Positions 1 to 8,709 of a stretch of 64,000 nt of DNA are shown in pieces. The notes under the pieces are model-generated. The model worked only from the letters and a program-made list of their open reading frames with translations. It did no database searches and was not told the origin of the DNA. The position numbers were made by a program, and so were the translations under genes. The stretch comes from Salipaludibacillus agaradhaerens (lineage in GTDB: Bacteria; Bacillota; Bacilli; Bacillales; Salisediminibacteriaceae): the NCBI RefSeq assembly GCF_002019735.1, contig NZ_KV917378.1, positions 3,126,869-3,190,868 of the forward strand, read 5' to 3'. Numbering within the stretch: the stretch's first letter is position 1; every line of letters begins with the position of its first letter.

Positions 1-959
1 GCATAGGATTGAAGTGCCTTATAGTGGTCAAATTGATCCTTACCTTGCCCCGTTTTATGGCTTTCTCCACCGATAAGTAAATAATTATCTCCATCAATAG
101 TAGCGGAACGAATTGAACGTTTTGGAAGGGCGGTGTCGACACTTAAATACATGCCTTGAATGTTAGGAGCTTTAGCGGCAATAACATAAGAGCGCTCAGC
201 GTGCATTTTCGTAAAATAATAGTTATTAGCATCGTAAAATGGAAAGTGAGTACATGACAAAACGAAATCGCTAATCAGGTAATTACCTTGTCGCGTTTCC
301 AATACGGGACGATCTCCTTCTACCATGCCGGTTATTGTCGTGTTTTCATATACTCTTCCACCACGTTTTTTAAATGCCTCCAACAAAAAAGTTAAGTAGT
401 GTAAAGGATGAAACTGGGCTTGCCCCATCATAGCTAAAGCTGTCTGTACAGGTTCATTGAAAGGAACCTCAGAGAGTCTCTCATGAGGAATTCCTAATGC
501 TTCATAGGCTTTTATTTCCTTTTGGAGTGCGGTGGCACCTTGAGAGGAGGTGGCATAAAGAACAGCATCTTGCGTCTCAAAACCACAGTCTATCTTATGA
601 GTGCGTACAATCGTTTCAATAAATTTTTTTGCCTCCTCATTTACGTTATAATAGGTGCGTGCTTTGTCAATGCTCGTATGTTTAATGAGTTCATGATAAA
701 ACAAGTCGTGCTGTGCTGTAATCTTTGCTGTGGTGTGTCCAGTTGTACCATGCAAGACTTTATCTGCATCAAGTAAAATCACATCAAACCCCTCGTGGAC
801 AAGTAAATAGGCAGCAGTTATCCCGGTAATACCGGCACCTACAACGACAACGTCGGCTTCCACGTTTTCTTGTAATGGTTCAGTATTAGAAAAAGAAGTA
901 GATGCAATCCAGTATGATGAAGGGTCCTCAGGTAACTGAGATAAATGGTCATTAGTCAT
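1..959 (-). CDS. FAD-dependent oxidoreductase (YhfW-like), 3' end outside window
   Basis: The first 319 codons of a minus-strand gene are visible; the rest lies beyond position 1. The product starts MTNDHLSQLPEDPSSYW and has a Rossmann FAD-binding segment near residues 38-65 (VVVVGAGITGITAAYLL), then a GTTGHTTAKIT segment typical of the DAO/glycine-oxidase-like oxidoreductases. The layout resembles B. subtilis YhfW, which carries a C-terminal Rieske iron-sulfur domain; that part would be off the window, so this is inference. ATG at 959 is preceded by an AGGGAAGG-type ribosome site. The 5' end faces the coaA promoter region, so the two genes are divergent. Substrate unknown. Confidence 0.75.
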   Translation of the reverse strand, partial: MTNDHLSQLPEDPSSYWIASTSFSNTEPLQENVEADVVVVGAGITGITAAYLLVHEGFDVILLDADKVLHGTTGHTTAKITAQHDLFYHELIKHTSIDKARTYYNVNEEAKKFIETIVRTHKIDCGFETQDAVLYATSSQGATALQKEIKAYEALGIPHERLSEVPFNEPVQTALAMMGQAQFHPLHYLTFLLEAFKKRGGRVYENTTITGMVEGDRPVLETRQGNYLISDFVLSCTHFPFYDANNYYFTKMHAERSYVIAAKAPNIQGMYLSVDTALPKRSIRSATIDGDNYLLIGGESHKTGQGKDQFDHYKALQSY

Positions 960-1422
960 TGGCCTTCCCTGCTTTCTGTCCGTTTTTATTATTAGTCTCT
1001 GATGCTAGGCGTGACTCTATTCTTAGAAATGAAGAATTTTATTTGTGACATAACATTGTATGCCACAAATAAGGGGCAGTAGTGCAAATTGACTTCCATT
1101 AAAATAGTTAGTTGAAGTAGCTAGAGGACTCAAGACACTTAGCAAGATGATAAGGTAAATTAGGGGAAATGTAGGTGGCAAGTGACAACTATTAAGAGGC
1201 TCTAAAAACGAAGCAAAAATCTCGACATGAGATTAAAACATGTTATAATCTAGTAAACGATTTCAGTAAATTGTAAATACGTTGTTCAATGCCTTGTTAA
1301 TATAAGCCGTAGTAAACAAGAGAGTGCCATGAATAAGCGATAAATAGTGTCCATTTTGATGGCAGTCGGTGTTAATAGCGGTTGATTTTATCCAAAAACT
1401 GAGTAATAAAGAAGGTGCACCG
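960..1422. other. Divergent intergenic region upstream of coaA
   Basis: About 460 nt without a supported gene, holding the coaA promoter described separately and an untranslated leader of about 165 nt. No copy of the dispersed repeat was seen here. Confidence 0.6.
1222..1249 (+). promoter_or_regulatory. Probable sigma-A promoter for coaA
   Basis: TCGACA at 1222-1227, a 16-nt spacer and an extended -10 TGTTATAAT ending at 1249. The -35 differs from consensus at one base. Transcription would start near 1256. Confidence 0.6.
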
Positions 1423-2379
1423 ATGTCGATGGGAACGATAGAAAATTTAACGCCTTTTATGACGTTTTCCAGAGAAGAATGGGCAAAGCTCCGGCAGTCT
1501 TATCCTATGGAAATTACCCCGAGAGAGATCGAACGTCTGAAAGGGGTTAATGATGTTCTTAATATGCAAGAAATAGCTGATATATACTTACCGCTGACAC
1601 GATTGATTAACCTTCATGCTGTTGCATCGCAAGAGTTATACCGCAGCCGCTACGTGTTTTTGCATAAGCAGGAAAAGAAAGTACCTTACATTATTGGGAT
1701 TGCCGGAAGTGTCGCTGTAGGGAAAAGTACCATTGCCAGGGTGCTACACACTCTGTTATCCCGTTTTGATCACCATCCCAATGTGGACCTCGTGACAACA
1801 GATGGCTTTCTTTATGCGAATGCTGAATTGGAACGGCGAGGAATCATGAATAAAAAAGGCTTTCCTGAAAGCTACGACGTGCATGCCCTGTTATCATTTT
1901 TAGAAGAATTAAAATCAGGAAAATCCAGAGTTGAGGCCCCGGTCTACTCTCATATAACCTATGATATTGTCCCAGACGAAAAGCAGGTCGTGTCTCAGCC
2001 AGACATTGTTATTATTGAGGGTATTAATGTTTTGCAGCCTCCTAAAAGTCCAGGGAACGTCTATGATGATTTAGTGTACGTGTCGGATTACTTTGACTTT
2101 TCTATCTTTGTAGATGCAGATGAAGCCAACATTTTAAATTGGTATGTTGAACGGTTTAAAACGTTACGACAAACGGCCTTTAGGAATCCGGCCTCCTACT
2201 TTAAAAAATATGCTGCTCTCAGTGACACAGAAGCCTTTGAAACAGCTAAGAGCATATGGGATAACATAAACAGAAAAAATTTACACGAGAATATCTTACC
2301 TACTCGTCATCGCGCAGATTTAATTTTAAAAAAAGGGAAGCACCATTTAGTCAGTGAGATTAAAATGCGGAAAATCTAA
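1423..2379 (+). CDS. coaA: Type I pantothenate kinase
   Basis: CoaA phosphorylates pantothenate with ATP, the first committed step of coenzyme A synthesis, in the cytoplasm. The 318-aa product has the family length, a P-loop [12 protein letters not shown] at about residues 92-103, and the downstream [12 protein letters not shown] segment characteristic of the bacterial type I (phosphoribulokinase-like) fold. The frame is open further upstream to 1369, but ATG 1423 has a GAAGGTG ribosome site seven bases ahead and gives the usual N-terminus. It is monocistronic, with a hairpin terminator immediately after the stop. Many Bacillaceae rely on the unrelated CoaX; whether this strain has both cannot be seen here. 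Confidence 0.93.
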   Translation: MSMGTIENLTPFMTFSREEWAKLRQSYPMEITPREIERLKGVNDVLNMQEIADIYLPLTRLINLHAVASQELYRSRYVFLHKQEKKVPYIIGIAGSVAVGKSTIARVLHTLLSRFDHHPNVDLVTTDGFLYANAELERRGIMNKKGFPESYDVHALLSFLEELKSGKSRVEAPVYSHITYDIVPDEKQVVSQPDIVIIEGINVLQPPKSPGNVYDDLVYVSDYFDFSIFVDADEANILNWYVERFKTLRQTAFRNPASYFKKYAALSDTEAFETAKSIWDNINRKNLHENILPTRHRADLILKKGKHHLVSEIKMRKI

Positions 2380-2390
2380 TAATAGAAAAA

Positions 2391-2425
2391 ACCTTGGTGC
2401 CGTATGTGATATGCCCAAGGTCTTT
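2391..2425. terminator. Bidirectional terminator between coaA and mtnE
   Basis: ACCTTGG (2391-2397) pairs with CCAAGGT (2415-2421). It has A-rich and T-rich flanks, so it can serve both converging genes. Confidence 0.6.
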
Positions 2426-2437
2426 CTGTTAAGGAGC

Positions 2438-3610
2438 TTAAAATAGATTTAGTTTTTCAATGCGTGCAGCCGCTTCACGGAGACGCTCTTCACTAGCCAC
2501 AAGACCGGCACGAACGAACCCCTCACCATGATCACCAAAGCCTATCCCTGGTGCCACAACCACGTGGGCTTTTTCTAATAAGAGATCAGCAAATTCCTCT
2601 GAAGAGTAGCCGGCTGGAACAGGAAGCCAAGCAAAAAATGTCCCTTTTGGAGCTGGTACGTGCCAGCCTGCTCGTCGTAAAGCGTCAATGAAGAGGTCGC
2701 GACGCTTCTCATAGGTTGTGACGAGTTGACGGACGGCATCCTGAGGACTGACTAAAGCATGCATAGAGGCTTGTTGTACAGCGCCGAATAAACTCATATA
2801 TTTATGGTCCTGCATAAGGTTAATTGTTTCGATGACAGAGGCATTACCAACAGCGAAGGCCGCACGCCAACCAGCCATATTAAATGTTTTAGACAAGGTA
2901 TACATTTCGATACCGATCTCTTTTGCCCCTTCAGATTGGAGGAAACTTTGTGGTTTTTCACCGTCAAACCCGATGGCAGCATAAGCGAAATCATGGCATA
3001 CGCAAATATGGTGCCTTTTAGCAACCTCAACTGTTTCATTGAAAAATGACGGCGTAGCCATCCCGGCTGTAGGATTATTTGGATAATTTAAAAACATTAG
3101 TTTTGCCCGATCTAAAATGTCTGAAGAAAGGCTAGCATAGTCTGGTAGAAAGTCATGTTCTGCTCGTAAAGGCATAAACGACGTAGACGCTTGGGCTATA
3201 GCGATCCCTGACATGTAGTCAGGATAGCCAGGGTCAGGGAGCAGAGCTATGTCTCCAGGATTCAATAGGCATTGGCTTAAGTCGACTAACCCCGTTTTAG
3301 ACCCTGCTAAAATAGCTACTTCTCGTGCGGGATCAAGTGAGACATTGTACTCTTTTTTGTAAAAATCACTGATCGCTTCTTTTAAAAACAGTTGACCGCG
3401 AAAAGGAGAATATTTATGATACTCGGGATTATCGGCTGCATACTTCAACTCGTCAACAATATGGGTGGGAGTCGGTAAATCTGGATTTCCTTGACCGAGA
3501 TTTATTACATCATGTCCAGCGTCTGTTAAATCATGGGCTTTTTTCACAAGCTTAGCGAAAAACTGTTCAGGTAATCTTTTTACCGTATCAGAAGGCTCAA
3601 AACGTCTCAT
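2438..3610 (-). CDS. mtnE: Methionine (KMTB) aminotransferase MtnE
   Basis: A PLP-dependent class I aminotransferase of 390 aa that closely follows B. subtilis MtnE (YkrV). Conserved segments include HDVINLGQGNPD, the PDPGYPDY turn, FLNYPNNPT, the Schiff-base lysine K241 in LSKTFNMAGWR and the C-terminal IEKLNLF. MtnE converts 2-keto-4-methylthiobutyrate to methionine, the last step of methionine salvage, with glutamine or another amino donor. ATG 3610 is chosen over GTG 3619 because GGAG lies ten bases upstream of it and overlaps the alternative. It is divergent from an iron-ADH-family dehydrogenase and the omega-amidase gene mtnU. The other salvage genes (mtnK, A, B, D, W, X) are not in this window. 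Confidence 0.9.
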   Translation of the reverse strand: MRRFEPSDTVKRLPEQFFAKLVKKAHDLTDAGHDVINLGQGNPDLPTPTHIVDELKYAADNPEYHKYSPFRGQLFLKEAISDFYKKEYNVSLDPAREVAILAGSKTGLVDLSQCLLNPGDIALLPDPGYPDYMSGIAIAQASTSFMPLRAEHDFLPDYASLSSDILDRAKLMFLNYPNNPTAGMATPSFFNETVEVAKRHHICVCHDFAYAAIGFDGEKPQSFLQSEGAKEIGIEMYTLSKTFNMAGWRAAFAVGNASVIETINLMQDHKYMSLFGAVQQASMHALVSPQDAVRQLVTTYEKRRDLFIDALRRAGWHVPAPKGTFFAWLPVPAGYSSEEFADLLLEKAHVVVAPGIGFGDHGEGFVRAGLVASEERLREAAARIEKLNLF

Positions 3611-3753
3611 AAGTGTCACACTCCATTATTTATAAACTCATTAAATGTTAAATCGGCAAGGGACCGATACAATAAGATAAACGAGCAATTTTACTTATTA
3701 ATAGCCATTGTACGTTATTTTGGTAAAGGAGAGAAGTGGTAAAGTTTGAAATC

Positions 3754-3783
3754 TTGACACTTTACGTAGACTAGTGTCATAAT
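3754..3783 (+). promoter_or_regulatory. Promoter for the dehydrogenase-mtnU pair
   Basis: Perfect -35 TTGACA at 3754-3759 and CATAAT at 3778-3783, spacer 18. GACAC (3756-3760) and GTGTC (3774-3778) form an inverted repeat spanning the promoter core, a possible operator. Confidence 0.6.
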
Positions 3784-3849
3784 TTGCATAATTATTCATG
3801 TGTCGAACAGAAAATATAATGAGATTAATTGATTGTAGAGGTGAAAAGT

Positions 3850-4947
3850 GTGAGTCAGATAACTGTACAAGGGGCACCAAATATATATGTGTGTGAAGCA
3901 GGAGCATTAACTAGGATGGAAGAAGTGATTAAAAAGCAAGGGTTTAAGAAAGGGGCGCTTATTCATGGCGTGAAATCATGGGAAGCTTCTCATGAGAAGT
4001 TTGCATCGCTGGATCTCACTCTCACTCATATGCTATATGGTGGAGAATGCTCAAAGGTGGAAGTTGCTCGAATGGAGCAGGCTGTCCTCGCTGAACAAGC
4101 CGACCACTTAATAGGTGTGGGAGGCGGGAAAGTATTAGACCTTGTTAAAGCGATAGCTCATACTGTAAATAAGCCGTATATTCTCGTACCAACATTAGCA
4201 TCTAACTGCGCCCCGTGGACACCTCTGAGTGTTTTCTATGACGAAAATGGAAAGTTTATTAACTATGAAATCTTTCCTCATAATGCGTTTATGGTTGCTG
4301 TAGATCCGGAAATTATCATTCATTCACCTAAAGATTATTTGAGGGCTGGTATAGGAGATACGATTGCTAAGTGGTATGAAGCAGAGGTGCTTATCCGAGA
4401 CATGGCGCCCAAGCCTCTTGCTATAGAAGTCTCTATACATGCTGCACAATTATGTCGTGATGTCCTTATTGATGAAGGACTGGACGCCATTAAGGCATTG
4501 GAGGAAAAAGCCGTCACGCCGTCATTTATCCGTGTGATAGAAACGATCATTATGGCAGGGGGGATGGTCGGTGGTTACGGGGATCGATATGGCAGAATTG
4601 CCGGTGCTCACGCCATTCATAATGGCCTAACAACACTTCCTGAAACACATTCTTGTTTACATGGTGATAAAGTGGCTTACGGTATTCTTGTCCAGCTTGC
4701 TTTGGATAATAACTTAGAAGAAGTCACGACATTATTGCCGTTTTATAACAGATTAAACTTACCTGTTAGTCTGACTGATCTTAACGTGTCTGGAAATTTA
4801 GCTGATGCTTTTAATAAAACAGCGTCTGCTGCTACTAAAGAAGGTGAGTCCATTCACTTTATGAAACACTCATCAATGGAAGCTGTGGAGGCAGCGATGA
4901 GTCAATTGGAAGAGCACGTTCAGTCTTACTTTAACTTGGCAAAGTAG
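3850..4947 (+). CDS. Iron-containing alcohol dehydrogenase, GldA/HcxA-like
   Basis: A 365-aa member of the group III metal-dependent alcohol dehydrogenases. The nucleotide-binding GVGGGKVLD lies at residues 89-97, and metal ligands are expected at D170 (AGIGD), H254 (GAHAIHNGL) and H271 (THSCLHGDK). GTG 3850 follows GAGGTG at a six-base spacing; TTG 3829 and GTG 3841 lack good sites. Family members include glycerol dehydrogenase and E. coli HcxA (YbdH), a 2-keto-acid reductase gene next to a methionine aminotransferase gene (ybdL). The same pairing with mtnE here suggests reduction of 2-keto acids such as KMTB rather than glycerol oxidation; that is inference. It is followed by mtnU after 65 nt and probably co-transcribed. 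Confidence 0.75.
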   Translation: MSQITVQGAPNIYVCEAGALTRMEEVIKKQGFKKGALIHGVKSWEASHEKFASLDLTLTHMLYGGECSKVEVARMEQAVLAEQADHLIGVGGGKVLDLVKAIAHTVNKPYILVPTLASNCAPWTPLSVFYDENGKFINYEIFPHNAFMVAVDPEIIIHSPKDYLRAGIGDTIAKWYEAEVLIRDMAPKPLAIEVSIHAAQLCRDVLIDEGLDAIKALEEKAVTPSFIRVIETIIMAGGMVGGYGDRYGRIAGAHAIHNGLTTLPETHSCLHGDKVAYGILVQLALDNNLEEVTTLLPFYNRLNLPVSLTDLNVSGNLADAFNKTASAATKEGESIHFMKHSSMEAVEAAMSQLEEHVQSYFNLAK

Positions 4948-5012
4948 TGGCGTCACGAACATATACGAACGAAAGCAACTTACAATGGTTGTGACTAGAG
5001 AAGGAGAGGGAA

Positions 5013-5804
5013 ATGGGCTTAAAAATAGCACTTATTCAGATGGATATTGCCTTTGGTCAGCCTGAAGCTAACTACAATAAGGTGAGTGAGCGCTGTCGGG
5101 AAGCAGTTGAAAAAGGCGGTGCGGACATCATTGTTTTACCTGAGTTATGGACGACAGGTTATGATTTAGCTGCTTTAGATCAGATTGGAGATAACGAAGG
5201 GGAGAGGACATGGTCGTTTATCTCAACGTTAGCAAAAACCTACGACGTTCATATTGTTGGCGGTTCAATCGCCAAAAAAAGCGGGAGTCATATAACAAAC
5301 ACAATGCTCGTGGTTGATCGAGAAGGAAAGCGCGTTAAGGAATATAGTAAAGCACATCTTTTCCGTCTAATGAATGAAGAAAAATACCTCATACAAGGAA
5401 ATGACGATGGCTTATTTAAGTTGGACGGCCATTTATGTGCCGGCGTCATATGTTACGATATCCGTTTCCCTGAGTGGATTCGTACCCATATGCTGCAAAA
5501 CACGAAGGTATTATTTGTTGTGGCTGAATGGCCGGAGTCAAGAATCGACCATTGGCGTGCGCTCTTAGTGAGCAGAGCGATAGAAAACCAATGTATTGTT
5601 GTAGCGTGTAATAGGATTGGCTCAGATCCTAATAATGTCTTCGGTGGTAATTCAATGATTATTGGCCCATGGGGAAACGTCATTAAAGAAGCAGGTAATG
5701 AAGAGACGATCTTATATGGAGAAGTAGAACTAGATGACGTTAATCACGTAAGAGAAACCATTCCAGTATTTGATGATAGACGAATCGAGTTGTATAAGAA
5801 CTAA
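5013..5804 (+). CDS. mtnU: Omega-amidase / 2-oxoglutaramate amidase MtnU
   Basis: A nitrilase-superfamily hydrolase of 263 aa. The catalytic Glu-Lys-Cys triad is visible as E44 (LPELWTTGY), K113 (YSKAHLF) and C147 (GVICYDIRFPEW). B. subtilis MtnU (YkrU) lies beside mtnE and hydrolyses 2-oxoglutaramate, the by-product of glutamine-dependent transamination by MtnE, which pulls methionine formation forward. ATG 5013 is well supported by GAAGGAGAG upstream. Its neighbour mtnE is divergent and a dehydrogenase lies between them. A full dispersed-repeat copy follows the stop codon. Confidence 0.88.
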   Translation: MGLKIALIQMDIAFGQPEANYNKVSERCREAVEKGGADIIVLPELWTTGYDLAALDQIGDNEGERTWSFISTLAKTYDVHIVGGSIAKKSGSHITNTMLVVDREGKRVKEYSKAHLFRLMNEEKYLIQGNDDGLFKLDGHLCAGVICYDIRFPEWIRTHMLQNTKVLFVVAEWPESRIDHWRALLVSRAIENQCIVVACNRIGSDPNNVFGGNSMIIGPWGNVIKEAGNEETILYGEVELDDVNHVRETIPVFDDRRIELYKN

Positions 5805-5829
5805 AGGAATATCAACTCGTTAAAGTGGC

Positions 5830-5965
5830 TATCATAGATAACTGTCCGTAAAACGACCGTCTCAAAATAGAAAAGAGAGATAACGGTCGATAATGTCCTG
5901 ATTCGCTCAACTACCAATCAGTAGGAGAAGAAGGAAAGCCCTAACTGATTGAAGGTTCGTTTTAT
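5830..5965 (+). repeat. Dispersed repeat family A, copy 1
   Basis: A near full-length copy of about 136 nt running from ATCATAGATAACTGTCCGT to GGTTCGTTTTAT. It contains the CTCAAAATAGA segment, the core TAATGTCCTGATTC and a 3' hairpin where AATCAGTAGG pairs with CCTAACTGATT. The AGG/CCT change compensates relative to the GGG/CCC of other copies. Confidence 0.85.
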
Positions 5966-6018
5966 TCGACAAAGTGATCTAATATTCTAAAAAAACTGAC
6001 GTTATTTTAAAAAATCAA

Positions 6019-6047
6019 TTGACATTTTATCTGACACTGTGTAAAGT
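6019..6047 (+). promoter_or_regulatory. Promoter of the SAM-riboswitch met operon
   Basis: Consensus -35 TTGACA (6019-6024), 17-nt spacer and TAAAGT (6042-6047), about 30 nt before the aptamer. Confidence 0.5.
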
Positions 6048-6078
6048 TATGATAACACTCAAACAATTAAATACACTT

Positions 6079-6180
6079 TCTTATCCAGAGAGGCGGAGGG
6101 ACTGGCCCTATGAAGCCTCGGCAACAGACTTTCAAGTCCATGTGCCAACTCCAGCAAGCGTTAAGCTTGAAAAGATAAGA
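6079..6180 (+). ncRNA. SAM-I (S-box) riboswitch aptamer
   Basis: P1 is TCTTATC (6079-6085) with GATAAGA (6174-6180). Inside are the hallmark AGAGGCGGAGGGACTGGCCC, GAAGCCTCGGCAAC and the later GTGCCAACTCC segments. SAM binding stabilises P1. The 3' arm of P1 plus following bases (6175-6184) is complementary to 6202-6211, forming the alternative antiterminator. The S-box controls methionine import here through metQ. Confidence 0.96.
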
Positions 6181-6197
6181 AGAGACAGGATTTAGGC

Positions 6198-6234
6198 AAA
6201 CCTCTTCTTATTTTTTAAGAAGAGGTTTTATTTT
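6198..6234 (+). terminator. Riboswitch-controlled intrinsic terminator
   Basis: A 12-bp perfect stem pairs 6198-6209 with 6217-6228, followed by TTATTTT. Its 5' arm competes with the antiterminator formed by 6175-6184, giving a classic SAM-off switch. Confidence 0.93.
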
Positions 6235-6595
6235 ACCTGGAGGGCAACAAAGCTAAAAGAATGACGGGGAAAAGGGTGATAGAGTGCCGTTTTGAATTTT
6301 TATAAAATTCCGTTTATTCAATCAGGTAAATGTCTGCGCGATAGTGTGAGTATCCTTGTTCCTGAGTGGTCTGTTCTATACAGAGAATACAAGTGATATC
6401 AAGTGTGTAACAGCCCTTGCCTCACTGTCAGTCATGGTTAAGAAATTAGTTGTTAACATTCTAGTCATACCCAATCTTAAATTCTTACAGTTATTATTCC
6501 TTATTTTATTAGTGCGAGAATGTTACAACTACACCAACGGCAGCACCGTCTAAAATGCTATTAAAATACAACAAAGAGAAAAGGGGATGTAACAC
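6235..6595 (+). other. Long leader between riboswitch and metQ
   Basis: About 360 nt separate the riboswitch terminator from metQ, which is unusually long. An open frame at 6356-6553 has no ribosome site and no recognisable domains, so no gene is called. No second promoter was recognised with confidence. Confidence 0.5.
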
Positions 6596-7405
6596 ATGAA
6601 AAAATTATTATCAATTACAACAGTGTCATTGTTAGGAGTACTTACTGCATGTGGTGGTGGAAACTCTGAAGGGGAAGCATTATCTGAAGAAGAAATTTCA
6701 GTGGGTGTCACCGCAGGCCCACATGAAGAAATCATGGAGAAGGTAGCTGAACTAGCGGAAGAAGAGGGACTTACTATTAATGTAGAAGTATTTAATGAGT
6801 ATGTTATGCCTAACGTGGCGTTAGATGAAGGCGATTTGGATGTGAATAGTTTCCAACATATGCCGTACCTCGAAAACTTTAGGGAAGACAGAGGTTTAGA
6901 TATCGTAGACGTGGCGACAACAGTTAACTTCCCAATGGGGCTTTATTCAGTAGAAGTGGATGATGTGGCTGACATTGAAGAAGGCGATACAATCGGATTA
7001 CCGAACGATCCGACAAACGGAGCTCGGGCCCTCATCCTATTTGAAGACGCAGGCCTTATTACGCTGGACGAAGAGGCAGGTGTGGCGGCAACTGTCCGTG
7101 ATATCGAGGAAAATCCTTTAGACCTTGAATTTGTAGAATTAGAAGCATCACAAATTCCACGTCAATTAGATGAAGTGAAAGCCGCGGCAATTAATACGAA
7201 CTATGCCATTGAGCATGGTTATGTGCCGACTGAGGATTCTGTGTTTATTGAACCGGAAGATTCGCCTTGGGTAAATGTGATTGCTGTTCGTGCTGAAAAT
7301 AAAGATGACGCTGTAGTCGCTAAACTTATTGAGATTTATCAATCTGACGAAGTGAAAGAATTTATTGAAGAAAACTTCGCAGGCTCAGTTGTTGCCTCTT
7401 GGTAA
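6596..7405 (+). CDS. metQ: Methionine ABC transporter substrate-binding lipoprotein
   Basis: A 269-aa NlpA/MetQ lipoprotein. The signal peptide ends in lipobox LTAC with the lipidated C19, then a GGG linker and the mature binding domain (residues 35-269) with SVGVTAGPHEEIMEKV and the NPTNGARAL-like NDPTNGARAL segment. It captures methionine at the outer membrane face for MetNI. ATG 6596 follows AAAGGGGATG. The mature protein is strikingly rich in Asp and Glu, as in halophile or alkaliphile surface proteins. Expression is under the upstream SAM riboswitch. A terminator follows directly, so metN and metI would be made at lower level by readthrough. Confidence 0.94.
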   Translation: MKKLLSITTVSLLGVLTACGGGNSEGEALSEEEISVGVTAGPHEEIMEKVAELAEEEGLTINVEVFNEYVMPNVALDEGDLDVNSFQHMPYLENFREDRGLDIVDVATTVNFPMGLYSVEVDDVADIEEGDTIGLPNDPTNGARALILFEDAGLITLDEEAGVAATVRDIEENPLDLEFVELEASQIPRQLDEVKAAAINTNYAIEHGYVPTEDSVFIEPEDSPWVNVIAVRAENKDDAVVAKLIEIYQSDEVKEFIEENFAGSVVASW

Positions 7406-7423
7406 TTTAGAAGCTAGACGATT

Positions 7424-7457
7424 GAATGTCCCGATAAAGGGACATTCTGTCGTTTAT
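7424..7457 (+). terminator. Terminator after metQ
   Basis: GAATGTCCC (7424-7432) pairs with GGGACATTC (7439-7447), followed by TGTCGTTTAT. A dispersed repeat starts inside the T-rich tail. Confidence 0.75.
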
Positions 7458-7609
7458 CGCAGATAACTGTCCGTGAAAATCCTCCGTCCAAATAGAGCAG
7501 AGATAATTCTATTTAGGCGGAAGTTAACGGGCGCTAATGTCCTGATTGACGCAACGACCAATCAATGAGAGAAGAACGAAACAGCCCTCTGCTTGAAGAG
7601 ACGTTTTAT
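7453..7609 (+). repeat. Dispersed repeat family A, copy 2
   Basis: A full-length copy of about 157 nt beginning TTTATCGCAGATAACTGTCCGT. It includes the AATAGAGCAGAGATAA and GGCGCTAATGTCCTGATTG-like segments and ends in CGTTTTAT. The 3' hairpin is degenerate. It separates metQ from metN and abuts the metQ terminator. Confidence 0.85.
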
Positions 7610-7689
7610 CAAGTATAGAGTCATATTTCTTCATACAGTAAATGTACGTTTACTTAAAGACTATTTTTGTAACGTGAGGAGTCGTTATC

Positions 7690-8709
7690 GTGATACAACT
7701 TAACAATATTTCAAAAGTATTTTCAACGAAAAAGCACGATGACGTAGTCGCTTTAGCCAATGTGTCGCTAGAAGTGAAAAAAGGCGAGATATTTGGCGTG
7801 ATCGGGTATAGTGGCGCCGGAAAAAGCACGCTCGTCCGTTGTGTAAACCTCCTTGAGAAACCTACTTCAGGAGAGGTTATCGTCAATGGCCAACATTTAA
7901 ATGATATGTCAAAAGAAGATTTACGGGCAAATAGGCAAAATATCGGTATGATCTTCCAAGGGTTTAATTTGTTAAAAACAGCGACTGTTTATGATAATAT
8001 TGCCATTCCGTTAAAACTGGCGGGTGTGGCTACAAATGAGATACCTCAGCGTGTTGATAAATATTTACAGGTGGTCGGTCTGGCCAACAAGAAAAATGAC
8101 TTTCCAAATCAATTGTCTGGTGGTCAAAAGCAACGCGTAGCAATTGCAAGGGCGCTCTCTCATGAGCCTGACATTTTACTCAGTGATGAAGCGACCAGTG
8201 CATTAGATCCTGAAACAACAGATGCCATATTAGAGCTACTATTAAAGATTAACAAAGAATTTGGTATTACAATCTTACTCATTACACACGAAATGCATGT
8301 TATTCAAAAAATTTGTGACCGTGTGGCTGTGATGGAAAATGGTGAAATCATTGAACAGGGAGATGTGATTGACCTTTACTCCAATGCTAAAAATGAGACG
8401 ACTAAACGCTTTATTCAAAGTATTTTTCCCCATGACATTCCTAACGATATACTGGATGAATTAAGTCAAAAAGGGCCTGTTATTAGTTTGACTTTTGTAG
8501 GAACATCAGCAAATAAACCAGCTCTGTCAGCTGTCTCGAAAAAATTTAACGTCCATACAAATATTTTATCGGGCAATATTGTGCAATTAAAGGACAAACC
8601 GTTCGGTAAGCTTATTGCTCACATTGAAGGGGATAAAGTGGACACAGATCAAGCCCTTGCGTATTTACGTGATGAAGGCGTTCAAATAAGTGAGGTGACA
8701 GTGTCATGA
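7690..8709 (+). CDS. metN: Methionine ABC transporter ATP-binding protein
   Basis: A 339-aa ATPase that powers D/L-methionine uptake with MetI and MetQ at the inner face of the membrane. Walker A is GYSGAGKST (residues 39-47), the signature is LSGGQKQR, Walker B is ILLSDEATSALD, and the H-loop lies in LLITHEMHV. Residues about 255-339 form the NIL/ACT-like domain that binds methionine and mediates trans-inhibition in this family. The start is GTG 7690 with GAGGAG ten bases ahead. The stop overlaps the metI start by four bases (ATGA), indicating translational coupling. Confidence 0.95.
   Translation: MIQLNNISKVFSTKKHDDVVALANVSLEVKKGEIFGVIGYSGAGKSTLVRCVNLLEKPTSGEVIVNGQHLNDMSKEDLRANRQNIGMIFQGFNLLKTATVYDNIAIPLKLAGVATNEIPQRVDKYLQVVGLANKKNDFPNQLSGGQKQRVAIARALSHEPDILLSDEATSALDPETTDAILELLLKINKEFGITILLITHEMHVIQKICDRVAVMENGEIIEQGDVIDLYSNAKNETTKRFIQSIFPHDIPNDILDELSQKGPVISLTFVGTSANKPALSAVSKKFNVHTNILSGNIVQLKDKPFGKLIAHIEGDKVDTDQALAYLRDEGVQISEVTVS

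Noticed and set aside
6356-6553. 65-codon frame in the metQ leader
   Set aside because: No ribosome site, hydrophobic low-complexity content without recognisable family, and it lies in a regulatory leader.
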